Shown here: piece by piece, positions 1-5,947 of the stretch
Layout: the number at the start of each line of letters is the position of its first letter
Numbering within the stretch: position 1 is the first letter of the stretch
Source: Pyrinomonadaceae bacterium
GTDB lineage: Bacteria; Acidobacteriota; Blastocatellia; Pyrinomonadales; Pyrinomonadaceae
Direction: 5' to 3'
Assembly (NCBI GenBank): GCA_018060305.1
Contig: JAGOWF010000105.1
Span: 1-8,825 of the forward strand
DNA: 8,825 bases
Position numbers and translations under genes: made by a program
The notes under the pieces: model-generated
What the model was told of the DNA's origin: nothing
Seen by the model: the letters and a program-made list of their open reading frames with translations, nothing else
Databases searched by the model: none

Positions 1-1505
1 GAGCTGCGGCCTTTCCAGCCGCGGGCGATGCGGGTGTGGAGAAAGGCGGCGTAGGTGAGCCAGGCGACGAGAGCACCGGTTTCTTTTGAGTCAAAGCCCC
101 ACGGTCTGCCCCAGCTTTCGTTCGCCCAGATCGCGCCGGTGATGAGCAGCATCGCAAGGCCGGCGAACGCAAGACACGCGGTCTTGTACATCAGGCTGTC
201 GAGCGAATCGAGGCTCGGCAGGCGTTCGACGATCTTTTCGGTGCGGAATGAGAAGAAGATGACAAAGAGCGTCGCGACAAGCGCGGTTATCAGTGCGGCA
301 ACCTCGACAGGATTTGTGTTGAGGCTCAGAAACATCTTGTCGCCGCTCATCTGAATATACGAGCGAGCCATTTGCTCGTATTGCATCGGCGTCATCTGCT
401 GGAGTTCCTGAACGGTCAGATCCTGTGTCTCGGCCATCGCCATTCCGGCCACGACATACTGGTTTGGGTCGGCCGCGAGTTGTGCCTTTAGACGAGCGGG
501 AACATTGTCATTTGAGCGAATACCCGCAACGAGGATCGCCAGCGATACGATCTGAGCGACGAGGCCCGCGCGCAGCAGCCAGTGGCCGATAAACTTGGCC
601 TTTTCGTTGTTCTGATAAAGGTAGAAAAGGAAAGCCACTATCGCAGATACAAGGAGCAGACCTGCGACAGCCAAAGCAGGGCCCGCCATCGGAATCTCAA
701 GCCGGAACGGCGCCGAAAAGGGCTTCTTCATTCCTTCGCTTGGCACAAACAGGCCTGCGCGATAGACGAATTCCGTAAATACAGAGAACTTGCTGACCGT
801 CGCTATCACAGCGATGGCAAAGATGCTCGACCAGATAGCCATCGCCTCGACCTTTACGCGATCCTTGAGCAGATAGATCACCGCGACGCCAAAACAGACA
901 AGTGCGACGCCGTAGCTGAGGCTCGCGACGCCTACGTGTATCGGTCGCCAGTATGAATCGAGCACCGGCGGCAGATCGACAAACTCACCGCCGATAAAGC
1001 GCGCAAGCACGAGGATCAATGCTGCAAGCGGCAGCGTGAACGCACTGAGTATTCTAAAACTTCGCCGTTGTGCAAATAGCAGCGTCGCTATGCCCGCACC
1101 AAACGCAAATGCAAGGCTGAGATCATACAAATTGGCAAACGGAATATACCTAAAGACCCACGGGCTCGCCATGTTTCCGCTCTCACGCATGATCGCGATC
1201 TCGTGATCGTATGCCGCGTCCCAACGCACGAGCCAACTCGACAAATTGAAAAAGACACCGAGTGCCGCGCCAAAGTAGCCGATCTTTTCCGCCATCGCCG
1301 ACGGAGCGTAGAGATTTGTCAGTTGAAATAATGCCGCGAGAATGTAACATGCCAGTGCGAGCATCATCAGGGCGCCATCCGAGATGAATCGGTCGCCCAT
1401 CTGGACGCGCATCGCCAGCATTGCAAACGAGCCGACGATCACGAGGATCACCGGTAACAGTGACCTGATGGTCACGCGGTTTTCCAATCTGTCCAGTTCC
1501 TGCAT
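1..1505 (-). CDS. ccsA: CcsA/ResC-type cytochrome c biogenesis protein (partial, C-terminus beyond left edge)
   Basis: Polytopic membrane protein of System II cytochrome c maturation. With ResB it carries heme across the membrane and joins it to CXXCH cysteines of apocytochromes. The reading frame is open from the ATG at 1505 to the window edge (501 residues) with no stop. About a dozen hydrophobic segments are visible. Family marks are PFANLYDLSLAF near residue 118, the IHVGVASLSY segment with His190, LPSLDSLDSLMYK around 425-437, and the tryptophan-rich heme-handling (WWD) motif at 465-475 (SWGRPWGFDSKE), followed by LHTR with His490. Two oddities: the usual second Trp of the WGWD core is Phe471, and there is a long Met/Gln-rich polar loop at about 330-400. 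At over 501 residues it is longer than usual CcsA (about 300-400). It starts 2 bp after the resB stop, with a Shine-Dalgarno sequence inside resB. Family assignment is firm; the exact C-terminus is not visible. Confidence 0.93.
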   Translation of the reverse strand, partial: MQELDRLENRVTIRSLLPVILVIVGSFAMLAMRVQMGDRFISDGALMMLALACYILAALFQLTNLYAPSAMAEKIGYFGAALGVFFNLSSWLVRWDAAYDHEIAIMRESGNMASPWVFRYIPFANLYDLSLAFAFGAGIATLLFAQRRSFRILSAFTLPLAALILVLARFIGGEFVDLPPVLDSYWRPIHVGVASLSYGVALVCFGVAVIYLLKDRVKVEAMAIWSSIFAIAVIATVSKFSVFTEFVYRAGLFVPSEGMKKPFSAPFRLEIPMAGPALAVAGLLLVSAIVAFLFYLYQNNEKAKFIGHWLLRAGLVAQIVSLAILVAGIRSNDNVPARLKAQLAADPNQYVVAGMAMAETQDLTVQELQQMTPMQYEQMARSYIQMSGDKMFLSLNTNPVEVAALITALVATLFVIFFSFRTEKIVERLPSLDSLDSLMYKTACLAFAGLAMLLITGAIWANESWGRPWGFDSKETGALVAWLTYAAFLHTRIARGWKGRS

Positions 1506-1507
1506 AA

Positions 1508-3010
1508 TTACTTGTCCTCGTCAACCGGCTTTACACCCTCAATGATCGTCTTGAATTTATCCGTAAAGCCGAATTGGTTGCGATTCGCTTCACCTGCCAA
1601 AAGAACCTCGCTGGTGTTATCGTCCTTTCCCTCAATTCGCGCCCATACGCGTTTGTGTGTAAAGAAAAATACGAATCCGAGGGCTCCTATCAGTCCAAAT
1701 CCGCCGATATACCACGCGATGAATGATGCGCTGTACGGGTCGTATTTGATCGACAGGATGTGGGCCATCGGGGATTTTTCAAATTCGGTCAGGCGCCATT
1801 TGTAGCCCGCCTTGGCTGCGGCGACCGGTGCGTTGTCGGGCAGCTTTTGATTAAATGCAAACACGCGGAGGCGCTCGCCGCCCGGCGGAGTCACATTCAA
1901 GATCGCAACCGGATTGTTATAATCGCCGCTGCGCGTGTCAGGGTTGCCGTCGCTGCCCATCGTAAAATCGGGCATAAAATCGGTAAACTCGACCGTCGTC
2001 CCGTCGGCAAGCGTCGTATTCCCATTGCGATTGATCGTCACCCGCTGGATGTCGCCGCCATTCTGCGGCGTCAGTTCCAACGTGATCACGCGGGCGTGGC
2101 CGATCGGTATCGTCTGGGCCTGAAAGAACCTATATCCGCGATACGTAACCGGTGCGTTTAGGCTTACATCCGCGAGAAAGTCGCCATACGCCGGATCGCT
2201 GATCTTCATCTGAGTGCGCCAGTCGAGCGTGTTGTTGACGTCGATGCCGACGCGCTCATCGATGAGCCGCTGCTGTATATCGGTGCACTCCATTGTAAAG
2301 GGAAGTTTGACGCTGAACTTTTCCTTCTTGTCCAGATCGAATTCGATCATCTCGATCTGATCGGTCTTCGATCCCGGTATCATCCTGACATCAGCATCAA
2401 AGCCGGTTGACAAGGCCACGAAATGACCCAGAAACAAAACGAGCAAAAAAACGTGAACAATATACGCACCGAGCCTGTTGATCCGTCCACTCTCGCCAAA
2501 AATGTATGTCGCATCGCCCTCGCGTGTGACGGTCGTTTTCATCCCCGCCGTTTTGAACTGACTCTCGACCTTCTCGACAGCTTTGTCGGCGGCCATGTTG
2601 AGGCCGAGTGTTTCGTGATCCTTTCGAGCGAGCAGCCAGCCCGTTGTGGCCTTGAGCTTAGGCTTTGCAATATAGCTCCAAGCCGAAGGGAACCTGTCAA
2701 TCGAGGCCAGAATGATGTTTAGCGAAAGAAACAGGAGTGCGAAATTGAAATACCAACTGTGGTAGATATCAAACAGCCCAAGGGCGCCGAATACCATCCT
2801 CTCAGCCGGTGTCAGCGAGACGTAATAGGCGTCAAATCCCTGCACATTCTGCTGCAGGATGATCATCCCGGCCATCGAAAGGACGACAAGGATACACAGA
2901 GTGACCACGCCGACGCGCACAGAGCTGATGGCGTCGAGAGCACGATTTAAGATCGGGGCTGTGGGCCGTGCGGCGGGTTTGGGTTCGATGGTCTGTTCGG
3001 TCGCGGACAT
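1508..3010 (-). CDS. resB: ResB (Ccs1/CcsB) cytochrome c biogenesis protein
   Basis: ResB-family partner of CcsA in System II cytochrome c maturation; it is thought to bind apocytochrome and deliver it, reduced, to heme. The 500-residue length fits the family. Four transmembrane segments are visible at about 33-53, 84-104, 182-203 and 430-451. His186 lies in the third helix, where the family keeps a histidine. A large extracytoplasmic domain spans about 204-429 and carries the typical NAPVTYRGYRFFQAQ segment (285-299). The membrane re-entry IKYDPYSASFIAWYIGG (421-437) resembles the family pattern DPG..hhhhG. The N-terminal 25 residues are polar and Pro/Ala-rich. The ATG at 3010 is preceded only by a weak GAAAG. 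It is the first gene of a resB-ccsA pair transcribed away from ctaB, so cytochrome c maturation and oxidase assembly sit back to back. Confidence is high. Confidence 0.95.
   Translation of the reverse strand: MSATEQTIEPKPAARPTAPILNRALDAISSVRVGVVTLCILVVLSMAGMIILQQNVQGFDAYYVSLTPAERMVFGALGLFDIYHSWYFNFALLFLSLNIILASIDRFPSAWSYIAKPKLKATTGWLLARKDHETLGLNMAADKAVEKVESQFKTAGMKTTVTREGDATYIFGESGRINRLGAYIVHVFLLVLFLGHFVALSTGFDADVRMIPGSKTDQIEMIEFDLDKKEKFSVKLPFTMECTDIQQRLIDERVGIDVNNTLDWRTQMKISDPAYGDFLADVSLNAPVTYRGYRFFQAQTIPIGHARVITLELTPQNGGDIQRVTINRNGNTTLADGTTVEFTDFMPDFTMGSDGNPDTRSGDYNNPVAILNVTPPGGERLRVFAFNQKLPDNAPVAAAKAGYKWRLTEFEKSPMAHILSIKYDPYSASFIAWYIGGFGLIGALGFVFFFTHKRVWARIEGKDDNTSEVLLAGEANRNQFGFTDKFKTIIEGVKPVDEDK
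1515..1519 (-). promoter_or_regulatory. Shine-Dalgarno site for ccsA inside the end of resB
   Basis: On the minus strand the last codons of resB read GACGAGGACAAGTAA. The GAGGA lies 9 nt before the ATG at 1505, a normal spacing. This supports the chosen ccsA start and co-translation of the pair from one transcript. Confidence 0.6.
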
Positions 3011-3021
3011 TTTACGCTTTC

Positions 3022-3050
3022 AGAATAGCTTAGCCGCACTGCTTTGTCAC
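3022..3050 (-). promoter_or_regulatory. resB: Candidate sigma70-type promoter for resB-ccsA
   Basis: On the minus strand, GTGACA (3050-3045; one mismatch to TTGACA... at the first base) is followed after 17 nt by TATTCT (3027-3022, four of six to TATAAT). Initiation would fall about 5-8 nt before the resB ATG, giving a nearly leaderless mRNA, which would fit the weak ribosome-binding site. This is judged by eye only. Confidence 0.35.
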
Positions 3051-3109
3051 TAGCTGAAAAATTAGAATTGCTTAACAGCGGACCGGCATCATCGTGATAT
3101 GCGGTTGTT

Positions 3110-3137
3110 TTGAATTGTAGTAAATAGACGCTATTCT
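3110..3137 (+). promoter_or_regulatory. ctaB: Candidate promoter for the ctaB operon
   Basis: TTGAAT (3110-3115), a 16-nt spacer and TATTCT (3132-3137) lie 25-50 nt before the ctaB ATG at 3162. The -10-like octamer GCTATTCT is the exact inverted copy of AGAATAGC at 3022-3029 in the opposing candidate promoter. No clear Shine-Dalgarno sequence precedes ctaB. Prediction by eye. Confidence 0.3.
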
Positions 3138-3161
3138 TGCAGTTACGGGTTCTTCCTCAGT

Positions 3162-4064
3162 ATGGACAGTATTACAGCCAATCTGGACGAGCAAAAGGCG
3201 GCAACCATACGGGCGCGCATTAGTGCCTATGTCGAGCTGACAAAGCCACGGATCGCGTTTCTTCTCGTGCTGACGTCGGCGGCCGGCTTTTATCTCGGCT
3301 CATTGGGGGCATTCGATTGGGTCCTCTTCACGAATGCAATGATCGCGATCGCGCTGCTGGCATTCGGCGTGGCGACGCTTAATCAATATTGGGAACGCGA
3401 CCTTGACCGGCTCATGCGACGCACCGCTGAGCGGCCATTGCCGACCAAGGCCATTACGCCGGCCGAGGCATTGGTCTTTGGCGTACTGCAGTGTGTGCTC
3501 GCTGAGTTGTATCTCCTGGTTGCCGTTAATGTGCTTACCGCGCTGCTCGGGCTGGCCGTTATCGTCGGATACGTTTTAGTCTATACGCCGCTGAAAACGC
3601 GGACGAGCATCTCGACCGCCGTAGGTGCGATCCCGGGTGCACTGCCGCCGCTGATGGGCTGGACTGCGGCTACCGGTGAGATCAGCATGATGGCGTGGGC
3701 GTTATTCGCGATGCAGTATTTTTGGCAATTTCCGCACTTTCTCGCTATCGCATGGCTCTATCGGGACGAATACGCGAAGGCGGGCATCCTGATGCTGCCC
3801 GTCGTCGAACCGGCAGGGCGCATTACGGCGCGGCAGATCATCCTCTACACTATAATGCTTGTGCCCGTCAGCCTCGCGCCGTTTTTCTTTGGCCTTTCGG
3901 GCATGGTGTTTCTGATCGGCGCGAGCGTTATCGGCCTTGCCTTTCTCGTGGTCAGCATTCGGGCCGCTATTGCCCGAACGAACGCGCAGGCGAGATTTCT
4001 GCTGCTTGCCTCTGTCATTTACCTTCCGCTGCTCTTCATACTGATGGTCGCTGACAAACGCTGA
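3162..4064 (+). CDS. ctaB: Protoheme IX farnesyltransferase (heme O synthase)
   Basis: UbiA-superfamily membrane prenyltransferase that adds a farnesyl group to the vinyl side chain of heme B, giving heme O for heme-copper oxidases (directly or after conversion to heme A). The 300-residue length is typical. It shows the CtaB/Cox10 entry motif ELTKPRIAFLLVLTS (25-39) and the prenyl-diphosphate Asp motif NQYWERDLDRLMRRT with N74, D80 and D82 (74-88), followed by AERPLP. The conserved segment YTPLKTRTSISTAVGAIPGA is at 141-160, and FWQFPHF and YRDEYAKAGILMLPV at about 187-214. Several hydrophobic helices follow. It is the first gene of the plus-strand operon. Its TGA shares its A with the ATG of the next gene (TGATG at 4062-4066), which implies coupled translation with oxidase subunit III. 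No heme A synthase is seen in this window, so heme O versus heme A use is open. Confidence 0.96.
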   Translation: MDSITANLDEQKAATIRARISAYVELTKPRIAFLLVLTSAAGFYLGSLGAFDWVLFTNAMIAIALLAFGVATLNQYWERDLDRLMRRTAERPLPTKAITPAEALVFGVLQCVLAELYLLVAVNVLTALLGLAVIVGYVLVYTPLKTRTSISTAVGAIPGALPPLMGWTAATGEISMMAWALFAMQYFWQFPHFLAIAWLYRDEYAKAGILMLPVVEPAGRITARQIILYTIMLVPVSLAPFFFGLSGMVFLIGASVIGLAFLVVSIRAAIARTNAQARFLLLASVIYLPLLFILMVADKR

Positions 4065-4780
4065 TGGAGATCGGGACCGCCGACATCGTTGAAGAGGCTA
4101 TTCAACCCAAGCAACGCCGACCTTCCGGCACCGGCGGCCCGAACAAGCCCGACGACGGCGGACGCCGCGGGCCCGGCGGGCCGGGCGGCGACAGGCCCGA
4201 CGAAGATGACGCGGCGGACCGTTTCGTCCCCGATAAGTCACGAATATTTACCGGCTTTCTCCTGTTGGTCGTTATTATGACATTCGGCGGCCTGATCGCT
4301 GCCTACCTCGTTATTGCTACAAACAACGTCGCCGAATGGCGCCCATTCGATCTGCCGATCCAGGTTTGGCTGAGCACCGCGATCATCCTCGCGAGCAGCG
4401 TCACCTATCACGTTGGCAAACTGGCGACCGAACGGAACGATCAGCCCACAGCCAAGCGCTGGTTCATTGCGACGACGGTTCTCGGCGCCGCATTCATCTC
4501 GTCACAGATCCTTGCGTGGATAGAGCTGACCCAGCGGGGCCTTTATGTGTCGGGCAATCCATACGCCGGCTTTTTCTACATCCTGACGGCCGTTCACGCC
4601 GTCCATGTGATCGGCGGCGTCGCCGCCCTCGGCTCAATACTGCTTCGCGTCTGGTATCCGACCTCGAACGAGGACGAACTCCTCAGACGCCGCTCCACCG
4701 CTCAGGTCGTCGGCTGGTACTGGCACGTCGTCGGCGCTCTTTGGATCGTTTTGTTCATCTTGCTTGGATTCTGGAAGTGA
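4064..4780 (+). CDS. ctaE: Cytochrome c oxidase (heme-copper oxidase) subunit III
   Basis: Core membrane subunit III of a heme-copper terminal oxidase; it has no metal centre and stabilises subunit I. Five hydrophobic segments follow a soluble N-terminus, at about 61-83, 101-116, 134-152, 168-194 and 214-236. Family marks are FFYILTAVHAVHVIGGVAAL (170-189), the late VVGWYWHVVGALWIVLF (215-231) and the polar loop between helices. Length (238) fits the five-helix form. The first 55 residues are an unusual Pro/Gly/Asp/Arg-rich, probably disordered cytosolic tail encoded by very GC-rich DNA. The ATG at 4064 overlaps the ctaB stop and no good ribosome-binding site is present, so re-initiation is likely. 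Subunits I and II are not in the window. A NorE-like subunit of nitric oxide reductase is a possible alternative, but ctaB and DUF420 beside it favour an oxidase. Confidence 0.88.
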   Translation: MEIGTADIVEEAIQPKQRRPSGTGGPNKPDDGGRRGPGGPGGDRPDEDDAADRFVPDKSRIFTGFLLLVVIMTFGGLIAAYLVIATNNVAEWRPFDLPIQVWLSTAIILASSVTYHVGKLATERNDQPTAKRWFIATTVLGAAFISSQILAWIELTQRGLYVSGNPYAGFFYILTAVHAVHVIGGVAALGSILLRVWYPTSNEDELLRRRSTAQVVGWYWHVVGALWIVLFILLGFWK

Positions 4781-4989
4781 TGAGCCTCACACCGATTCAC
4801 ATCGATCGAGACCTCTTCGCTCTCCTGGAGAACGAAGCGGCCCTGGAGGGAATCACGGTCGAATCGTTCGCCGTGAAAGCGCTCAGGCAGTATTTGTGGC
4901 TTCGAGAATTCCGAGCATTACGGAGGGCTTTGATGCGAGAATCAGACTGCAAATATACTGATGAGGATATATTTGAGTTGGTGTCATAA
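4780..4989 (+). CDS. Small ribbon-helix-helix (CopG/Arc-like) antitoxin-type protein, no toxin beside it
   Basis: 69 residues. The N-terminus LTPIHIDRDLFALLENEA resembles the beta strand and first helix of ribbon-helix-helix DNA-binding proteins. Residues 25-40 (ITVESFAVKALRQYLW) fit the second helix, and a charged helix follows. The tail KYTDEDIFELVS (58-69) resembles the YTDEDVF.L.S ending I associate with RHH antitoxins of PIN-domain toxin pairs. The ATG at 4780 shares its A with the subunit III stop TGA, the same TGATG junction as upstream, so the start is well placed and translation is probably coupled. The stop at 4987-4989 is 4 bp before the DUF420 start, leaving no room for a toxin. 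It may be a solitary antitoxin or a small regulator co-expressed with the oxidase. The fold call rests on pattern only; function is unknown. Confidence 0.6.
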   Translation: MSLTPIHIDRDLFALLENEAALEGITVESFAVKALRQYLWLREFRALRRALMRESDCKYTDEDIFELVS

Positions 4990-4993
4990 CTCT

Positions 4994-5440
4994 ATGGAAA
5001 TGCTCGGAATATTTCCGCACCTCAACGCTTCGCTCAATTGTCTCAGCGGCCTGTTCCTGCTGACGGGCTTTGTTTGTATCCTCAAACGCCGTGTTCACGC
5101 CCATCGTTTCTGCATGCTGGCGGCGAGCAGCATATCGGCGCTGTTCCTCGTCAGCTACCTTACGCACCACGCGCTCAGGACATATTATTTCGGCCTCGGC
5201 CCGACACAATTTATCGGCGAAGGGCTGATACGGCCGATCTATTTCACGATACTTACGTCACACACGATACTTGCCGCAATCGTCGCGCCGTTTGTGATCA
5301 TGACGCTCCGACGAGCACTAAAAGGCCGCTTCGACGCCCACCGAAACCTGGCACGGCTCGTCTTTCCGATCTGGCTATATGTGTCGGTCACCGGCGTCAT
5401 AGTATATATGTTGCTGTATCAGCTTTATCCGGCCAGATAG
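4994..5440 (+). CDS. DUF420 membrane protein, probable cytochrome oxidase assembly factor (CtaM-like)
   Basis: A 148-residue protein of the DUF420 family, whose Gram-positive member CtaM is needed for heme-copper oxidase activity. Seen here: the FPHLNASLNCLSGLFLLTGF start (7-26), H36 and H38 near KRRVHAHRFCML, SALFLVSYLTHH with H58 and H59, IRPIYFTILTSHTILA with H90 (79-94), and RFDAHRNLARLVFPIWLYVS with H116, ending in VTGVIVYMLLYQL. Four transmembrane helices are expected at about 14-30, 42-58, 82-106 and 121-143. The ATG at 4994 places the conserved FPHLNA..N motif at the N-terminus as usual; an upstream in-frame ATG at 4961 would overlap the previous gene and add unrelated residues, and a third ATG at 5000 is possible. 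Its place behind ctaB and subunit III agrees with a role in oxidase assembly. It is the last gene of the operon. Confidence 0.85.
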   Translation: MEMLGIFPHLNASLNCLSGLFLLTGFVCILKRRVHAHRFCMLAASSISALFLVSYLTHHALRTYYFGLGPTQFIGEGLIRPIYFTILTSHTILAAIVAPFVIMTLRRALKGRFDAHRNLARLVFPIWLYVSVTGVIVYMLLYQLYPAR

Positions 5441-5449
5441 GTTCGTCAG

Positions 5450-5537
5450 TCTATTATCTTGGATCTCTAGAATCTTATGATCTATTTTTTGGGAAGGGCT
5501 AATGAATATTGGTAGATAGTAGATGAAAGATAATAGA
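5450..5537. repeat. 11-bp perfect inverted repeat downstream of the oxidase operon
   Basis: TCTATTATCTT at 5450-5460 is mirrored by AAGATAATAGA at 5527-5537, 66 nt apart. The AT-rich interior includes a TATTTTTT tract (5483-5490 region) and several TAGAT words. It could be a structured 3' end for the ctaB operon mRNA or a remnant of a small mobile repeat; the arms are too far apart for a classical terminator. Confidence 0.4.
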
Positions 5538-5584
5538 TACTCCGCCATCTAAACAACCACCTACAACCACCGAGCATCAAAGTC

Positions 5585-5613
5585 TTGAAATAACCGGCGA
5601 TTACTGCTATTAT
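5585..5613 (+). promoter_or_regulatory. Near-consensus sigma70-type promoter driving the riboswitch leader
   Basis: TTGAAA (5585-5590), exactly 17 nt, then TATTAT (5608-5613). Each hexamer has five of six consensus bases. The predicted start near 5620 lies about 14 nt before the first paired base of the riboswitch aptamer, the arrangement expected for a riboswitch leader, and it confirms the plus-strand direction. Confidence 0.7.
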
Positions 5614-5633
5614 TTCATTGTTGAAAACTCGAT

Positions 5634-5767
5634 CACCGAATTCCGGCCGATGCCGGAAACGGGGGACCCAATGACTCGGATCCGAACGGGCACGAGAACG
5701 GGGGCGAATCATCGCAAGATGAAGGGATACTCTTTCGTTCCTAGCCCGGCAGCTAACCTCGTAGGTG
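5634..5767 (+). promoter_or_regulatory. Cyclic di-AMP riboswitch aptamer (ydaO/yuaA class)
   Basis: The sequence carries the conserved blocks of the ydaO/yuaA class in order and spacing: GGGGGACCCAAT (5661-5672), GGGGGCGAATC (5700-5710), AAGGGATA (5722-5729) and CAGCTAACCTCGTAGG (5750-5765). Pairings visible by eye are a closing stem CACC (5634-5637) with GGTG (5764-5767), a hairpin TTCCGG/CCGGAA (5641-5658 region), CTCG (5675-5678) with CGAG (5693-5696) inside ACCC/GGG, and TCATC/GATGA (5709-5713 with 5718-5722) capped by a GCAA tetraloop. The class binds two c-di-AMP molecules and generally turns expression off when c-di-AMP is high. A promoter lies just upstream and a terminator 82 nt downstream. 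The next gene is the SRAP protein at 5948, an unusual target, since known targets are mostly cell-wall hydrolases and potassium or osmolyte transporters. The aptamer call is strong; the regulated gene is inferred from position. Confidence 0.88.
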
Positions 5768-5848
5768 TGGCAAAGAAGTAAGATCTATAGATCGGCTTCC
5801 CAGGCTGATTTTTCAACATTTGTAGCAGACATCCGGTCTTCTCAAAGA

Positions 5849-5887
5849 GAAAGTTCCGCTCGGCAACGGGCGGAACTTTTGCATTTT
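5849..5887 (+). terminator. Intrinsic terminator between the riboswitch and the SRAP gene
   Basis: AAAGTTCCGC (5850-5859) pairs perfectly with GCGGAACTTT (5870-5879). Inside, TCG and CGG extend the stem to about 13 bp and close a GCAA tetraloop (5863-5866). The broken T tract TTTTGCATTTT follows. It lies between aptamer and coding region, as needed for transcriptional attenuation. A small competing hairpin TTCTC/GAGAA (about 5838-5851) overlaps the foot of the 5' arm; I found no long antiterminator by eye. A 12-nt palindrome GATCTATAGATC (5782-5793) lies in the linker. Confidence 0.75.
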
Positions 5888-5947
5888 GGCCACTCAATTC
5901 AGAACCGCGACCGTGAATTGAATTATCATATGTTAAATTGACGCTTT

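Noticed and set aside
1183..1524. 113-residue minus-strand open frame overlapping resB/ccsA
   Set aside because: It lies in another frame of ccsA, whose own frame is continuous and has clear family motifs; the overlapping protein has no recognisable features.
4336..4989. 217-residue plus-strand open frame spanning subunit III and the RHH gene
   Set aside because: Its first two thirds are Arg/His-rich out-of-frame reading of subunit III. Only the last 69 residues, from the ATG at 4780, form a sensible protein.
5461..5492. Possible terminator ending in TATTTTTT after DUF420
   Set aside because: The only stem directly before the T run is TAGA/TCTA, 4 bp around a 9-nt loop, too weak to call.
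5709..5897. 62-residue minus-strand open frame over the riboswitch and terminator
   Set aside because: It covers the conserved RNA blocks and the terminator on the opposite strand; no ribosome-binding site or recognisable protein pattern.
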